A stretch of 64,000 nucleotides of DNA from Alphaproteobacteria bacterium (GCA_019752515.1 JAIEMB010000002.1:1-64000); one strand, 5' to 3'. Shown: positions 7,940 through 18,247, counted from the stretch's first letter. Numbers and translations: made by a program. Notes: generated by a model from the sequence alone, not told the origin.

Positions 7940-8589
7940 GGATTAAAGGGAAAAGTTTTGTATAATGTAGTATTGATATCTTCCATAGTGATGGAAATTC
8001 CTAAATCTGCTAAAGAAGTCACTCCATAATGGGACAGTCCACAAGGAATTATATTTTGATACGCACTTAAATCTGGGTTTACATTCAATGAAATGCCATG
8101 GGAGGTCACCCATTTTTGAACACGAACACCTAGAGCTGCGATTTTATGATCTTGGCCTCCCTTATTCACCCAGATGCCGATCCGACCGGCTCGCCGTTCG
8201 CCTTTTACGCCCACGTGAGAGAGTGCATGAATGATCCATTCTTCTAATTCACGCACATACCACCGAATATCTTTGTGTCGTTTTTTGAGGTCGAGCATAA
8301 GGTAAATAACCCGCTGTCCAGGACCGTGATAGGTAGCCTGCCCTCCTCGACCTGTTCTAAAAAGAGGCAGATTAGATGTTCCAAGGATATCCTTATCCTG
8401 TCCACTTGTTCCGAGAGTATAAAGAGGAGGATGTTCTAAAAACCACACACATTCAGGAGCACTATTTTTTTGAAGCGCAAAAACACGTTCTTTCATCCAT
8501 TTGCAAGCGTCCTCATAACCTACAAGTCCTTCTTGTGTCTTCCATTCAAAAATATTTTCAGGCTTTGAATTTAGATAGCTTGTCCCCAT
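7936..8589 (-). CDS. lipB: Octanoyl-[acyl carrier protein]:protein N-octanoyltransferase
   Basis: LipB transfers octanoate from acyl carrier protein to lipoyl domains of 2-oxoacid dehydrogenases and the glycine cleavage H protein. At 217 residues it has full family length. Diagnostic motifs are GRGGQATYHGPGQ (residues 80-92), HKIAALGVRVQKWVTSHG with the active-site Lys149, and IIPCG with the thiol Cys183. The start ATG at 8589 stands between the divergent tRNA-Leu region and this minus-strand pair. Confidence 0.95.
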   Translation of the reverse strand: MGTSYLNSKPENIFEWKTQEGLVGYEDACKWMKERVFALQKNSAPECVWFLEHPPLYTLGTSGQDKDILGTSNLPLFRTGRGGQATYHGPGQRVIYLMLDLKKRHKDIRWYVRELEEWIIHALSHVGVKGERRAGRIGIWVNKGGQDHKIAALGVRVQKWVTSHGISLNVNPDLSAYQNIIPCGLSHYGVTSLADLGISITMEDINTTLYKTFPFNP

Positions 8590-8680
8590 AATAATTTCCG
8601 TGTAAAGACGCTTGCACCAACTGGATAGATTTGTTATTCCAGGTGTACCATTAAGCCCGAAAGGGTGAAAGCAAAATTAT

Positions 8681-8767
8681 GCGGTCGTGGCGGAATTGGT
8701 AGACGCGCAGCGTTGAGGTCGCTGTGGGAGAAATCCCGTGGAAGTTCGAGTCTTCTCGACCGCACCA
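8681..8767 (+). tRNA. tRNA-Leu (anticodon GAG)
   Basis: Acceptor arms GCGGTCG and CGACCGC pair fully, followed by discriminator A and an encoded CCA. The anticodon stem CAGCG/CGCTG encloses the loop TTGAGGT with anticodon GAG (reads CUC/CUU). A long variable arm (TGGGAGAAATCCCGT) marks it as a class II tRNA, and the T-loop reads GTTCGAGTC. Confidence 0.95.
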
Positions 8768-8963
8768 TATACTCATTAGATTTCAAGGCTTGTCCTTGAG
8801 AAATCGTTAGATCTGTGCAAAGGTTCAAGTGGTAAGCCTCATGAACGGTATGAATGATATGATTGAGGGGGGAAAATGCACCTCAAACAGATAAGGCGAG
8901 GAGTATATATCAAATAATCTATAAATCGTGTACACTAAAGTGTTCAAAGAAGGGGAGCGTAAA

Positions 8964-11255
8964 GTGAAAGATACTCTTTATCAGCGAGCACTTGATTACC
9001 ATCGTCAAAAGCCTGCAGGTAAACTTAAAATTACAGCAACAAAGCCGCTTTCCACTCAGGAAGATCTTGCTCTTGCCTATTCACCGGGTGTTGCCGCTGC
9101 ATGTGAGGTTATAAAGGCAGATGCAAGAGAAGCAGCATGCTTGACGGCTCGGGCGAACCTGGTTGCTGTTATTACCAATGGAACTGCAGTTTTGGGACTT
9201 GGAAATATAGGCCCTTTAGCCGCAAAACCGGTGATGGAAGGAAAAGCCGTTCTCTTTAAAAAATTTGCTGGAATTGATGTTTTTGATATTGAAATTAATG
9301 AATCCGATCCTCTTAAACTCGTTGATATTATTGCGAGTCTTGAGCCTACCTTTGGAGGCATCAATCTTGAGGATATTAAAGCCCCGGAGTGTTTTTACGT
9401 AGAGCAAGAACTCAAAAAACGCCTTCAGATTCCTGTTTTTCATGATGATCAGCATGGAACGGCTATTATTGTAGGAGCTGCTGTTCTCAATGCTTTAAAA
9501 CTTGTGAAAAAGAATATTCAGGATGTTAAGCTTGTAACCTCTGGAGCAGGTGCTGCTGCAATTGCTTGTCTTGATATCCTTGTCAGTTTAGGCCTGAAAA
9601 AAGATCATATTATTGCAACAGATCAAGCAGGCGTTATTTATAAAGGACGCCCTGAAAAAATGGATTCTTTTAAAGAAAAGTATGCAACAGAGAAAAAAGT
9701 TCGAACTCTAGAGGAAGCGATTGGGGGAGCTGATATCTTTTTGGGGCTTTCGGCAGCGGGGGTGTTGAAGAGTGAGATGGTTGCGAAGATGGCGGAGAGC
9801 CCCATTATTTTAGCCCTTGCCAATCCCATTCCCGAAATCTTACCAGAAGAGGTACAGAAAGTGCGTTCCGATGCCATTATGGCTACGGGCCGATCCGATT
9901 ACCCCAATCAAGTGAATAACGTTCTTTGTTTTCCTTTTATTTTTCGGGGGGCTTTGGATGTAGGTGCTACGAGTATTAATGAAGAGATGAAACTTGCTTG
10001 TGTGAGAGCGCTCGCCGATCTCACACTGCAAGATCCTTCAGATGTGGTGACATCCCTCTATGCGCAAGAAGACTTGCACTTTGGTCCTAATTATATTATT
10101 CCCAAGCCTTTTGATCCTCGTTTAGTGACAGAATTGCCTCCTGCTGTTGCTGAAGCAGCTATGAGAACAGGGGTTGCTACACGACCGATTCAAGACTTTG
10201 AGGCTTACAAACAGCAACTTTCTGAATTTGTGTATCGCTCAAGTCTTGTAATGAAACCGATCTTTAGTCGGGCTAAGAAAATGCCTCTTCGGCTCGTTTA
10301 TGCAGAAGGTGAGGATGAAAGAGTCTTACACGCCGTTCAACATATACTTGATGAAGGAATAGCTTATCCTATTCTTATTGGGCGACGTGAGGTTGTCTCG
10401 ACACGAATCAAACGACTAAATTTGCGGATGGAGATGGGCCAAGACTTTGAGCTTGTAGACCCTCAGAATGATAAACGGTATCATCAATATTGGTCTGAAT
10501 ATCATCGGCTTATGGGCCGAAAAGGCGTCTCTCCCGACTATGCTAAGGTTGTGGCTCGTACTAATTTTTCTGTCATTGCAAGCTTGATGGTTCATTTTGG
10601 AGAAGCAGATGCAGCGCTTTGTGGACCTGTTGGGAGGTATGGACGTCACCTAGAATCTATTTTAGATATTGTAGGGCTTCAACCTGGTCTCGAGGTCGCG
10701 GCTGCGATGAGTGTTATGGTTATAGATAAGGGAGCCTTTTTCTTTTGTGATCCTTATGTAAATGTGGAACCAACAGCATGCCAATTGGCAGAGATGGCCG
10801 TTATGGCTGCTGCACAAGTCCGTCAATTTGGAATTATTCCAAAACTTGCTCTATTGTCTCATTCTAATTTTGGGACGTCTCAGGCAGATTCTGCCCTTAA
10901 AATGCGTAAAACCTTGACCAAGATTAGAGGTATTGCCCCTGAACTTGAAGTTGAGGGCGAAATGCATGCTGATGCAGCGTTGAGTGAATTGATACGGATG
11001 AGAACATTCCCAGGTTCTTGTCTTAAAGGGCAAGCCAATCTGCTTATTATGCCCAACTTGGATACAGCGAACATTGCCTTTAATATGATTAAAGTTATGG
11101 CGGATGGACAACCTATTGGGCCTGTACTCTTAGGTCCAGCCAAACCTATTCATATTTTGACGCCGTCTATTACGTCTCGAGGAATTTTTAATATGTCAGC
11201 ACTTGCTGTGGTTGATGCACAAAAAGCAACCCAGGCTCTTTCAGCTCCAGCGTAA
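8964..11255 (+). CDS. maeB: NADP-dependent malic enzyme with C-terminal phosphotransacetylase-like domain
   Basis: Converts malate to pyruvate and CO2 with reduction of NADP. The N-terminal malic domain carries [10 protein letters not shown] and [16 protein letters not shown] (metal and substrate residues), followed by the Rossmann segment [16 protein letters not shown]. The last 330 residues form a phosphate acetyl/butyryltransferase-like domain ([18 protein letters not shown] onward), the arrangement of proteobacterial MaeB, where this domain is regulatory. I place the start at GTG 8964 (763 residues) because GGGGAG lies six bases upstream; an in-frame GTG at 8928 would add 12 residues. mgtE follows after five bases. 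Confidence 0.93.
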   Translation: MKDTLYQRALDYHRQKPAGKLKITATKPLSTQEDLALAYSPGVAAACEVIKADAREAACLTARANLVAVITNGTAVLGLGNIGPLAAKPVMEGKAVLFKKFAGIDVFDIEINESDPLKLVDIIASLEPTFGGINLEDIKAPECFYVEQELKKRLQIPVFHDDQHGTAIIVGAAVLNALKLVKKNIQDVKLVTSGAGAAAIACLDILVSLGLKKDHIIATDQAGVIYKGRPEKMDSFKEKYATEKKVRTLEEAIGGADIFLGLSAAGVLKSEMVAKMAESPIILALANPIPEILPEEVQKVRSDAIMATGRSDYPNQVNNVLCFPFIFRGALDVGATSINEEMKLACVRALADLTLQDPSDVVTSLYAQEDLHFGPNYIIPKPFDPRLVTELPPAVAEAAMRTGVATRPIQDFEAYKQQLSEFVYRSSLVMKPIFSRAKKMPLRLVYAEGEDERVLHAVQHILDEGIAYPILIGRREVVSTRIKRLNLRMEMGQDFELVDPQNDKRYHQYWSEYHRLMGRKGVSPDYAKVVARTNFSVIASLMVHFGEADAALCGPVGRYGRHLESILDIVGLQPGLEVAAAMSVMVIDKGAFFFCDPYVNVEPTACQLAEMAVMAAAQVRQFGIIPKLALLSHSNFGTSQADSALKMRKTLTKIRGIAPELEVEGEMHADAALSELIRMRTFPGSCLKGQANLLIMPNLDTANIAFNMIKVMADGQPIGPVLLGPAKPIHILTPSITSRGIFNMSALAVVDAQKATQALSAPA

Positions 11256-11260
11256 AGCTT

Positions 11261-12652
11261 ATGGTTGAAAAAGAGCCTTTCCAGACAGAAGAGCATGAAA
11301 AAAATGAGGCTCTCTACGGTGTCTCTCAAGATACAATTCGTGCGCTTGAAGAAGCTTTGGAAGAAGGCGAAGAATTACGTGTTGCTCGTTTAATAGAGCC
11401 CCTCCATACTGCAGATGTTGCCATTGTTATTGAATATCTTTCTCCCTTTCTTCGCCATCATCTGATTGAAATTCTCCGCCCGCATTTTGATGCGGAGATT
11501 CTCACGCATCTGGATGAAACGGTTCGGGATGAGATTGTAGAACAGTTAGGGGTCCACGAAATTGCAGAAGCTATTTCAGGGCTTGAAAGTGATGATGCTG
11601 TTGCTTTGATTGAAGATTTGGATGAAGAGCAACAAAAGGAAATTCTAAAATCCATCCCCATGGGGGAGCGTGTCATTCTGGAGGAAGTACTAACCTATCC
11701 AGAATATAGTGCTGCAAGATTAATGCAGCGAGAAATTGTCTGTGTGCCCAGTTTTTGGACGGTAGCAGAAACCATGCATTATATGGGAGAAGAAGAAAAA
11801 CTCCCTGAAAAATTTTATGATCTTTTTGTTGTAGATCCTAAACACCTTCCCATTGGAGGTGTTCCATTAAGTCATTTATTGCGCCAGCCTCCTACGACCA
11901 AAATATCAGAGATCATGCTTACTGATATTAAGCGGATTCCAGCCCTCATGGATCAAGAAGAGGTTGCCCTTCTTTTCCGCAAGTATGGACTTGTTTCCGC
12001 GCCTGTTGTGGATGAAGTTGGTCGGATAGTTGGAATGATTACAGTCGATGATGTAGTAGATGTTATTGAAGAAGAAGCAGAAGAAGATATCATGTTTCTT
12101 GCTCGCGTTAATGAATCTGACTTTTATGAACCTTTACTGAGCACATCATATTCTCGTATTCGTTGGCTGATTATTACTCTTTTTAATACATTAATGGCGG
12201 CTGCTGTTATTTCTTTTTTTCAAGATACAATTGAAGAAATGGTAGCTTTAGCTGTTCTTATGCCCATAAATGCTGCGATGAGTGGGAATGCAGGAATGCA
12301 AGTTGTAACTGTTACTGTTCGCGCAATTGCCACTCGGGAACTCGGTGGTGCGAATATGAATCGAGCCGTCTGGAAGGAGATTTTTGTTGGGCTCATCAAT
12401 GGGATCGTTTTTGGGGGGATAATGGGCTCAATTGCTGCTTTTTGGTTTGCTGACCCTGCCTTAGGCATGGTTTTAGGTATTTCATTAATTTTAAACATGG
12501 TGTGGGCTGCCGTGGGCGGTGTGATTATGCCTATTGTCATCGATAAAATGGGAATGGATCCTGCCATTAGCGCAGGGCCTTTCTTAACAACAACAACAGA
12601 TTTGCTGGGCTTTGCTACGTTTCTGGGTTTTGCTTATCTCTTTCTGGTGTAA
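11261..12652 (+). CDS. mgtE: Magnesium transporter MgtE
   Basis: A 463-residue Mg2+ channel of the inner membrane. It has the acidic, helical MgtE N-domain (roughly residues 30-130, with repeats such as LLEDLDEEQQKEIL), a CBS-domain pair (about 135-260) that senses Mg2+, and five C-terminal membrane helices beginning at RWLIITLFNTLMAA. The pore signature MSGNAGMQVVTVTVRAIA and the last-helix DPAISAGPFLTTTTDLLG, which carries the Mg2+-coordinating Asp in characterised MgtE, are both present. The five-base gap to maeB suggests co-transcription. Confidence 0.93.
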   Translation: MVEKEPFQTEEHEKNEALYGVSQDTIRALEEALEEGEELRVARLIEPLHTADVAIVIEYLSPFLRHHLIEILRPHFDAEILTHLDETVRDEIVEQLGVHEIAEAISGLESDDAVALIEDLDEEQQKEILKSIPMGERVILEEVLTYPEYSAARLMQREIVCVPSFWTVAETMHYMGEEEKLPEKFYDLFVVDPKHLPIGGVPLSHLLRQPPTTKISEIMLTDIKRIPALMDQEEVALLFRKYGLVSAPVVDEVGRIVGMITVDDVVDVIEEEAEEDIMFLARVNESDFYEPLLSTSYSRIRWLIITLFNTLMAAAVISFFQDTIEEMVALAVLMPINAAMSGNAGMQVVTVTVRAIATRELGGANMNRAVWKEIFVGLINGIVFGGIMGSIAAFWFADPALGMVLGISLILNMVWAAVGGVIMPIVIDKMGMDPAISAGPFLTTTTDLLGFATFLGFAYLFLV

Positions 12653-12700
12653 AAAAACAACCCATATGAATATTTTTAACAAATTAATATACGATTTTTA

Positions 12701-12729
12701 TTAAATTTTAATTTTTTTTTTGCTATGAT
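12701..12729 (+). promoter_or_regulatory. Possible sigma-70-type promoter for the histidine-rich protein gene
   Basis: TTAAAT at 12701-12706 and TATGAT at 12724-12729, with 17 bases between them, lie in an AT-rich leader about 70 bases ahead of the gene at 12802. Both boxes are imperfect and the surrounding DNA is very AT-rich, so the call is weak. Confidence 0.3.
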
Positions 12730-12801
12730 GTTTTTTGGAGATTTTTAGCACGTACTCTACATGTGTGTGCATCTTCAACATAACAATTAAAAGGAGGACT
12801 A

Positions 12802-13398
12802 ATGAAGAATTTTGTTTTAGCAGCAGTTTCAGGCTTTGCTCTGATTGCAGCAACCAGTCTCTGTGCACAAGGAGAAGAAAAGAAGGGGGCTGATCAAGCA
12901 GCACCTGATGCGATGGCACCTGTAGCAGCTGACAAGAAGGCTCCAACACCTGAAAAGAAAGCTCCAGTCGCATCCCATAAGCATCATGGCAAACATCATG
13001 CTCATAAGGGCCATCCTCATAAACATCATCATCATCGTGGAGAAGCACGTACGGAAGTTAATGGCGTATTCGTAGCTTTCCCACCTGTGGATGCACGTGG
13101 TGTTGCTGTGATTGTTCCTGAATATTATGCAGGTAAGAGGGATTGTCCTTATATGTACCATGGTGGTTACTTCTGGTATCCTCATACACGTGCAGATATG
13201 ATGCCTGGTTATACACCACATTGTGCAAACAACGCATGCTGGTATGCAAGCTATGCTCATCCCCACAGAGTTTATGTTGAAGGAGAGAATATGGTATTCG
13301 TTCTCCCTAATTCAATGGATGGGGCGATGTATAGAGGACGGATGGCTCCCATGGAAAAAAAGTGGGAATCAGCTCCTGAAATGGAATCAGCACAATAA
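12802..13398 (+). CDS. Exported histidine-rich protein, putative metal binding
   Basis: The ATG follows a strong AAGGAGG site and opens a signal peptide (KNFVLAAVSGFALIAATSLCA). After an Ala/Pro/Lys spacer, residues 53-75 are extremely His-rich (HKHHGKHHAHKGHPHKHHHH). The rest is a compact domain with many Tyr, Trp, His and Met plus three Cys (RDCPYMYHGGYFWYP, HCANNACWYASYAHPH). Such His tracts bind Zn, Ni, Cu or Co, so a periplasmic metal buffer is a reasonable inference. I do not recognise the C-terminal domain. It is a single-gene unit closed by a strong terminator. Confidence 0.75.
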   Translation: MKNFVLAAVSGFALIAATSLCAQGEEKKGADQAAPDAMAPVAADKKAPTPEKKAPVASHKHHGKHHAHKGHPHKHHHHRGEARTEVNGVFVAFPPVDARGVAVIVPEYYAGKRDCPYMYHGGYFWYPHTRADMMPGYTPHCANNACWYASYAHPHRVYVEGENMVFVLPNSMDGAMYRGRMAPMEKKWESAPEMESAQ

Positions 13399-13401
13399 AT
13401 G

Positions 13402-13430
13402 AAAAAGGGGGGCTTAGGCCCCCTTTTTTA
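13402..13430. terminator. Intrinsic terminator after the histidine-rich protein gene
   Basis: AAAAAGGGGG and CCCCCTTTTT flank a short loop, ending in a T-run. It begins four bases after the TAA. The A-run on the upstream arm could let it work in both directions. Confidence 0.9.
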
Positions 13431-13489
13431 TGATGTTTGAAAAACCAACATTTTTATTTCTTTAGTACGTTATTCATAAAGGAGGATAG

Positions 13490-13933
13490 ATGTCTCGACG
13501 ACTTATTCCTATTCATAGAGGACATTTGGTGAGCGATCCATTCAATTTTTTACGTCAAGAAATTGATCGGCTCTTTGAAAGCAGTTCTAGCGTTCAAGGT
13601 ATTCGGCCTGAGTTTGAGGTTAAAGAAAATAAAGATGGCATTCAACTGACGGCAGAATTACCAGGAATTTCAGAAAAAGATATCGAAGTATCCCTTGCTG
13701 AAGGAATTCTAACGATCAGTGGAGAAAAGAAATCAGAAGACATTAAAGATGGCGAAACATACCATATTGCTGAGCGTAGTTATGGGACTTTCACCCGTTC
13801 AATAAAGCTTCCCTATGAACCAGAGGAAAAGAAAATTTCAGCCTCTTTTAAAGATGGTGTGCTGCGTTTGGTCATTCCTCGACCAGAGAAATCTAAACCA
13901 AATATTCATAAAATCCTTATTCAGAAACCATAA
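13490..13933 (+). CDS. Small heat shock protein Hsp20 (alpha-crystallin family)
   Basis: An ATP-independent holdase of the cytosol. The 147-residue protein has a short N-terminal arm (DPFNFLRQEIDRLF), an alpha-crystallin domain from about residue 37 (EVKENKDGIQLTAELPG onward), the signature ASFKDGVLRLVIP and a short C-terminal tail. AGGAGG precedes the ATG. It is flanked by a terminator upstream and a gene-free stretch downstream, so it is probably monocistronic. No clear heat-shock sigma promoter could be read. Confidence 0.93.
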   Translation: MSRRLIPIHRGHLVSDPFNFLRQEIDRLFESSSSVQGIRPEFEVKENKDGIQLTAELPGISEKDIEVSLAEGILTISGEKKSEDIKDGETYHIAERSYGTFTRSIKLPYEPEEKKISASFKDGVLRLVIPRPEKSKPNIHKILIQKP

Positions 13934-14000
13934 CTAGATTCTGGTATTTGGCATTTTATATAAAACACATATTATAGACTGAATTACCCAACGCCGGTTG

Positions 14001-14024
14001 TCATCCCCTTGAAGGGGGGGATGA
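14001..14024. repeat. Stem-loop in the gap between hsp20 and dcd
   Basis: TCATCCCC and GGGGATGA form a stem in the 263-base gene-free stretch 13934-14196. It may end the hsp20 transcript, but no T-run follows it closely. I see nothing else of note in the gap. Confidence 0.4.
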
Positions 14025-14196
14025 ACATTTCTTTGGGTTCTTGCTTTTATTGGAAGAGCAAAGGAGGGCTTTCCCGCTAATGGTAATGCTAAGGTTTTTC
14101 TAGCCCCAAAAAAATCTTTAACAAAAGGGCTCTTGTGACAAAGAGCATCTTGTTTTAGAACAGGGTAATTTCTCCATTTTAATATAGGAAAACTGA

Positions 14197-14781
14197 ATGC
14201 CTATTTTACCGGATACATGGATACGTGAACACGCTATTCAAGGAATGATTGAACCCTTTGTTGAGCATCAAGAAAGAGAAGGGGTTATTTCCTATGGTCT
14301 TTCGTCCTATGGGTATGATGCGCGTGTTTCCGATGAATTTAAAATCTTTACGAATGTTGATAGTGCAGTTGTGGATCCCAAGAATTTTTCACCTATGGGT
14401 TTTGTAGACCGTAAGGTTGATGTTTGTGTTATTCCTCCCAATAGTTTTGTGCTGGCAAGAACAGTTGAATATTTCCGTGTTCCTCGAGATGTACTTGTTA
14501 TTTGCCTTGGTAAATCGACGTACGCACGGTGTGGCATCATTGTCAACGTGACGCCTCTTGAGCCTGAATGGGAAGGTCATGTTACTTTAGAGTTTTCTAA
14601 TACGACACCGCTACCGGCAAAAATCTATGCGAATGAAGGAGCATGCCAATTCCTTTTTCTGAAAGGGGAGGGGAGTTGCGAAGTTTCTTATCGTGATCGG
14701 CAAGGAAAATATATGGGCCAGAAAGGTGTTACTCTCCCAAAGATTGTAAGTTCTTTAAGGGGAGGTCGTGAGGTTCTATAA
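14197..14781 (+). CDS. dcd: dCTP deaminase
   Basis: Converts dCTP to dUTP on the way to dTMP. The 194-residue sequence follows the family closely: [13 protein letters not shown] near the N-terminus, [31 protein letters not shown] in the middle (catalytic Glu in EGHVTLE) and a C-terminal [14 protein letters not shown] lid. Its TAA stop shares a base with the murA start codon (TAATG), showing translational coupling. Confidence 0.95.
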   Translation: MPILPDTWIREHAIQGMIEPFVEHQEREGVISYGLSSYGYDARVSDEFKIFTNVDSAVVDPKNFSPMGFVDRKVDVCVIPPNSFVLARTVEYFRVPRDVLVICLGKSTYARCGIIVNVTPLEPEWEGHVTLEFSNTTPLPAKIYANEGACQFLFLKGEGSCEVSYRDRQGKYMGQKGVTLPKIVSSLRGGREVL

Positions 14782-16049
14782 TGGATAAGATTATGATTAA
14801 GGGAGGAATTCCTCTAACAGGCAGTATAAAGATAAGTGGGGCTAAAAATGCAGCTCTGCCTTTAATGGCAGCTTGTATTCTTACAGATAAGACTCTTGAA
14901 CTTATTAATATTCCTGATCTTTCCGATATTGAGAGCATGTCTGAGCTTTTATCTCAGCTCGGGGTTGCCCTTGGATGCAAAGAAAGTTCCCAAGGGCGGG
15001 TGATGTGTTTGTCGGCAAACAATCTCAGCAGCACGACAGCTCCTTACGATGTGGTTCGGAAAATGCGTGCATCAGTCCTTGTTCTTGGCCCTCTTGTAGC
15101 CCGTGCAGGAGAAGCACATGTCTCTCTTCCGGGCGGCTGCGCTATTGGCACTCGACCCATAGATCTTCACCTTAAAGGATTAGAAGCTCTTGGAGCCGAG
15201 ATTACGTTGGAAGATGGATATGTGCATGCCAAAGCTCTCAAAGGATTAGTAGGCACAACCTTCACATTTCCTACGGTTTCTGTGACAGGAACCGAAAATC
15301 TCTTAATGGCCGCAACCCTTGCGGAGGGGCAAACGCGCCTAGTGAATGCGGCTCGTGAACCTGAAATTGGAAATCTTGCCCAATGTCTCAATGCAATGGG
15401 TGCAAAAATTACAGGAATAGGAACGGATACGCTTTTGATTGAAGGTGTTGAGAGCTTGAATGGAGCTTCTCATTCTGTCGTTGCCGATCGTATTGAGGCT
15501 GGGACCTATGCGATGGCAGCAGCACTTACAGGGGGAAAGGTACAGCTAAAAGGGGCTCGACTCGATCTTATCCCTACAGTTGCTTCTCTTTTACAGCAGG
15601 CAGGCGTTATATTAAAAGAAGAGGAAGACGGACTTGTTGTGGATGCGCCTCTTGAACATCTTCAAGGTGTTGATGTAATGACAGAGCCCTTTCCAGGTTT
15701 TGCAACGGACCTTCAAGCACAATGGATGGCCTTGATGAGTGTGGCAAATGGGGCTTCTATGATTACGGAAACCATCTTTGAAAATCGTTTTATGCATGTA
15801 CCAGAGCTTTGTCGTATGGGGGCTAACATTACGGTTCATGGTTCTTCCGCCCTTGTACGGGGTGTAAGTCAATTGAAAGGGGCTCCCGTTATGGCTACGG
15901 ACTTAAGAGCCTCTGTTTCTTTGGTTTTAGCTGGACTTGTGGCTGATGGAGAGACAGTAATTAATCGGGTTTATCACCTTGATCGAGGGTATGAAAGTGT
16001 TGAAGAAAAATTACGTGCCTGTGGGGCTGATATTCAGCGCATTCGATAA
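14781..16049 (+). CDS. murA: UDP-N-acetylglucosamine 1-carboxyvinyltransferase
   Basis: First committed step of peptidoglycan synthesis: adds enolpyruvate from PEP to UDP-GlcNAc. The 422-residue protein has [12 protein letters not shown] near the N-terminus, the active-site Cys120 in [16 protein letters not shown] (the fosfomycin target) and a C-terminal [19 protein letters not shown]. The presence of Cys rather than Asp at this position predicts a fosfomycin-sensitive form. A DUF2948 gene follows 37 bases later, a common alphaproteobacterial arrangement. Confidence 0.96.
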   Translation: MDKIMIKGGIPLTGSIKISGAKNAALPLMAACILTDKTLELINIPDLSDIESMSELLSQLGVALGCKESSQGRVMCLSANNLSSTTAPYDVVRKMRASVLVLGPLVARAGEAHVSLPGGCAIGTRPIDLHLKGLEALGAEITLEDGYVHAKALKGLVGTTFTFPTVSVTGTENLLMAATLAEGQTRLVNAAREPEIGNLAQCLNAMGAKITGIGTDTLLIEGVESLNGASHSVVADRIEAGTYAMAAALTGGKVQLKGARLDLIPTVASLLQQAGVILKEEEDGLVVDAPLEHLQGVDVMTEPFPGFATDLQAQWMALMSVANGASMITETIFENRFMHVPELCRMGANITVHGSSALVRGVSQLKGAPVMATDLRASVSLVLAGLVADGETVINRVYHLDRGYESVEEKLRACGADIQRIR

Positions 16050-16086
16050 TATATAATAAGTAGTAACTTAAACTTAGAGATGTGAT

Positions 16087-16530
16087 ATGACAACATATAC
16101 CCCTTTACGTATGATAGCTGAGGATAAGGATGATCTTCAAGTCATTGCCGCTTGCTTGCAAGATGCGCTTATTCCGCTGTCGAGTATGAGTTATGATAAA
16201 GAAAAAGGTCATTTTCATTTAGTGGCAAATCGTTTTTGCTGGGAATGTAATCCCGAAATCCTCGAGGGAAGTACCTATTACTCACGTGTTGCAGCAGCGC
16301 TCGTCTTTCATGATGTTCAAGATATTCAGAGAAAAGCCCTCGATCTTCAAAATGATAGTGAGCTTGTGAACCTCCTTACGATTCATCATGAAGAAGGAGA
16401 CTGCATTTATCTCGTTTTTTCTGGGGGTTCAGAAATTAAGCTTAAAGTTAATAAGGTTTGTTGCCATTTAAGAGATGTGGATGAACCTTATCCAACGATG
16501 AATAAACCTTGTCATTCTGAAGTTGCATAA
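16087..16530 (+). CDS. DUF2948 family protein
   Basis: A 147-residue cytosolic protein resembling the alphaproteobacterial DUF2948 family by its opening LRMIAEDKDDLQVIAACLQDAL, the F-x-x-x-NRFCWE segment and the late SGGSEIKLKVNKVCCHLRD. Its function is unknown. It typically sits directly after murA, as here. Confidence 0.8.
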   Translation: MTTYTPLRMIAEDKDDLQVIAACLQDALIPLSSMSYDKEKGHFHLVANRFCWECNPEILEGSTYYSRVAAALVFHDVQDIQRKALDLQNDSELVNLLTIHHEEGDCIYLVFSGGSEIKLKVNKVCCHLRDVDEPYPTMNKPCHSEVA

Positions 16531-16638
16531 GCTTCTTACGTGTCTAGTCCGTTTTTGATAGCCTTTCTGATTTTAACATCTTTTTAAGAAAATCCCAATA
16601 ATATATAAATAAAGTTAAAAAATAAAGGGAGAACTAAA

Positions 16639-17304
16639 ATGAAAAAAGCAATGATGGCAATGCTCGTATTAGGGTTATCAGGTACGTTTCTTTCGGCAGA
16701 GTCGTCTGTTGATCTCTCGAAACTTCCACCAGAAGTTCAAGCGAACATTAAAAAAACTCAAGAAAGAATTTCGGATGTATCTAACCCTGTTCAAGCTTTT
16801 GTTAATATTCAAACAGCAAATAGTCAGAGACTTCAAAATCAATATTATCAAATTGTGAATTCACAAGGTTACCTTGCTCATAATCCAAGCGCAGATGCTA
16901 TTATGCAAGTTATTATTAGCTATCTTAAAGAAGTCAAAATAGATATAGGTAAAGTAAAGAATACGGAACATGATGCAGCAACAACGCTTTCTGATCTAAG
17001 AATTATACCTTATCTCCTGGGTGCTTTAGAGAAGATTCCTCCAGCAGATGCTTTCCCTGATAAATGTTATAGCTATTCGGCCGAGACCATTGAAGGATAT
17101 ATTATGTTGAAAATGGGAAATCAATCGACGTATGCATTATACTCAGCATTAGACAATCATGTTAAGCCCCTAGCTGAAATTTCTAAGGACGTTGGTCTTA
17201 TAAAAAATGGAAAAGAATATAACGTTTCTTTGGCAGTTAACAGTAAAGTTAATGCTCAATTGAGTGGTGGGCTTGTTGTTTGTTTATCCCGCCCTTTAAA
17301 ATAA
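16639..17304 (+). CDS. Exported protein of unknown function
   Basis: A GGGAG site precedes an ATG opening a signal peptide (KKAMMAMLVLGLSGTFLSA). The mature part of about 200 residues is mostly helical in the first half (PPEVQANIKKTQERISDVS, IQTANSQRLQNQYYQIVNS) and ends in a strand-rich section with GGLVVCLSRPLK. It has two Cys, at FPDKCYSYS and near the C-terminus, that could pair. I do not recognise a family. It is probably periplasmic or secreted. Confidence 0.6.
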   Translation: MKKAMMAMLVLGLSGTFLSAESSVDLSKLPPEVQANIKKTQERISDVSNPVQAFVNIQTANSQRLQNQYYQIVNSQGYLAHNPSADAIMQVIISYLKEVKIDIGKVKNTEHDAATTLSDLRIIPYLLGALEKIPPADAFPDKCYSYSAETIEGYIMLKMGNQSTYALYSALDNHVKPLAEISKDVGLIKNGKEYNVSLAVNSKVNAQLSGGLVVCLSRPLK

Positions 17305-17493
17305 AGTAAAGGAAATTAATTTACTCTCTTATTTTGGTTCTGCTTCTCATCGAGGAGAGGAGGGTGGTTCTGTATTTTTACTAACGATCTCGGAAAATAA
17401 ATTGCTTCCGAGTTATCTTGAATTTAGCTATTATCAAAAAGAATTAGACTATATATATTGTCGCATCATCAAATTATATACAGGGAGTTTTTT

Positions 17494-17982
17494 ATGAAAT
17501 ATCTTAGATTTTTTGTCCTTTGTCTTGCTTTAATTCCTTACGATCTTCACGCAGAGGAGGCTTCTGAGACATCTCTTTGTGATCCAGAAAAAGAAATTAC
17601 GACCAACATAACAATTGAGGTTGATACACCTTTTATAAAGGACCTGAAGGCGCGGGGCGTTCAAGAGCTTGTTATTACACCAGTTATGGATTTTTCGTGG
17701 GAAAAAACATTTTCTTTAAAAAATGAGGCGGTTATTGCTGTTCAAGGTGTTGCAGAAGACATTACCATTGATATGCAGATGGGTCTTTTAGTTGCTTATA
17801 AAAAGGGGGATGAGTATCTTCTTTATGCGTATTGTCAAGTTGAAAACGAAGATTTGAAGGGAGAGTTTCCGAAGGAACTAAAGCTTCATCTTAATCCCGG
17901 TCTCAACCAATGCGTCATTGAAGTTGTGAAGACTCAATGCCCGACCCTACCCTCTAAAGACAAAAAAGCAACAAAAAGCTAA
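17494..17982 (+). CDS. Exported protein of unknown function
   Basis: The start is set at the ATG of MKYLRFFVLCLALIPYDLHA because CAGGGAG lies just upstream; a longer frame begins 12 codons earlier without a ribosome site. The signal peptide is followed by a beta-rich domain (NITIEVDTPFIKDLKARGVQ, EAVIAVQGVAEDITIDMQMG) with Cys residues at SLCDPE, YCQVE, NQCVIE and KTQCPT. The C-terminus is Lys-rich. The family is not recognised. Confidence 0.6.
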   Translation: MKYLRFFVLCLALIPYDLHAEEASETSLCDPEKEITTNITIEVDTPFIKDLKARGVQELVITPVMDFSWEKTFSLKNEAVIAVQGVAEDITIDMQMGLLVAYKKGDEYLLYAYCQVENEDLKGEFPKELKLHLNPGLNQCVIEVVKTQCPTLPSKDKKATKS

Positions 17983-17998
17983 CTTAAAACCAATCTTT

Positions 17999-18247
17999 TT
18001 ACTGGGCTGGGGGTGTAAAACCTTTTTCCTGCGTTTTAAAAGGCTTTGAAATTAAGTCTTGACTTCCAAATTGAGTCCAACCTTGAGTTAGTGGGGAGGG
18101 TCTGAGATGGGACTCATCCTTTCCATCCCATTCTGCATGCGTCAGAGAAGAGAACATTATAAATAAGCCAATGAGAAGAGGGACAACCATAAGAAGAAAG
18201 AAGCTATAGACTTTCGCTGTTTCCTTGTTTATTGCCTTTGTTTTCAT
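17999..18247 (-). CDS. Small single-pass membrane or exported protein
   Basis: An 82-residue frame preceded by a good GGGAGG site. One hydrophobic segment (VYSFFLLMVVPLLIGLFIMF) follows a basic N-terminus, then a short Ser/Pro/Gln-rich tail. It could be an inner-membrane anchor or an exported peptide. No family is recognised. It converges with the preceding gene with a 16-base gap. Confidence 0.5.
   Translation of the reverse strand: MKTKAINKETAKVYSFFLLMVVPLLIGLFIMFSSLTHAEWDGKDESHLRPSPLTQGWTQFGSQDLISKPFKTQEKGFTPPAQ

Noticed and set aside
9216-9455. Minus-strand frames inside maeB
   Set aside because: Several open frames lie opposite this long conserved gene; none has a start site or recognisable product.
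12829-13266. Cys- and Met-rich frame opposite the histidine-rich protein gene
   Set aside because: It is the mirror of the His-rich coding strand. Its composition follows from CAT/CAC codons read backwards and it has no ribosome site.
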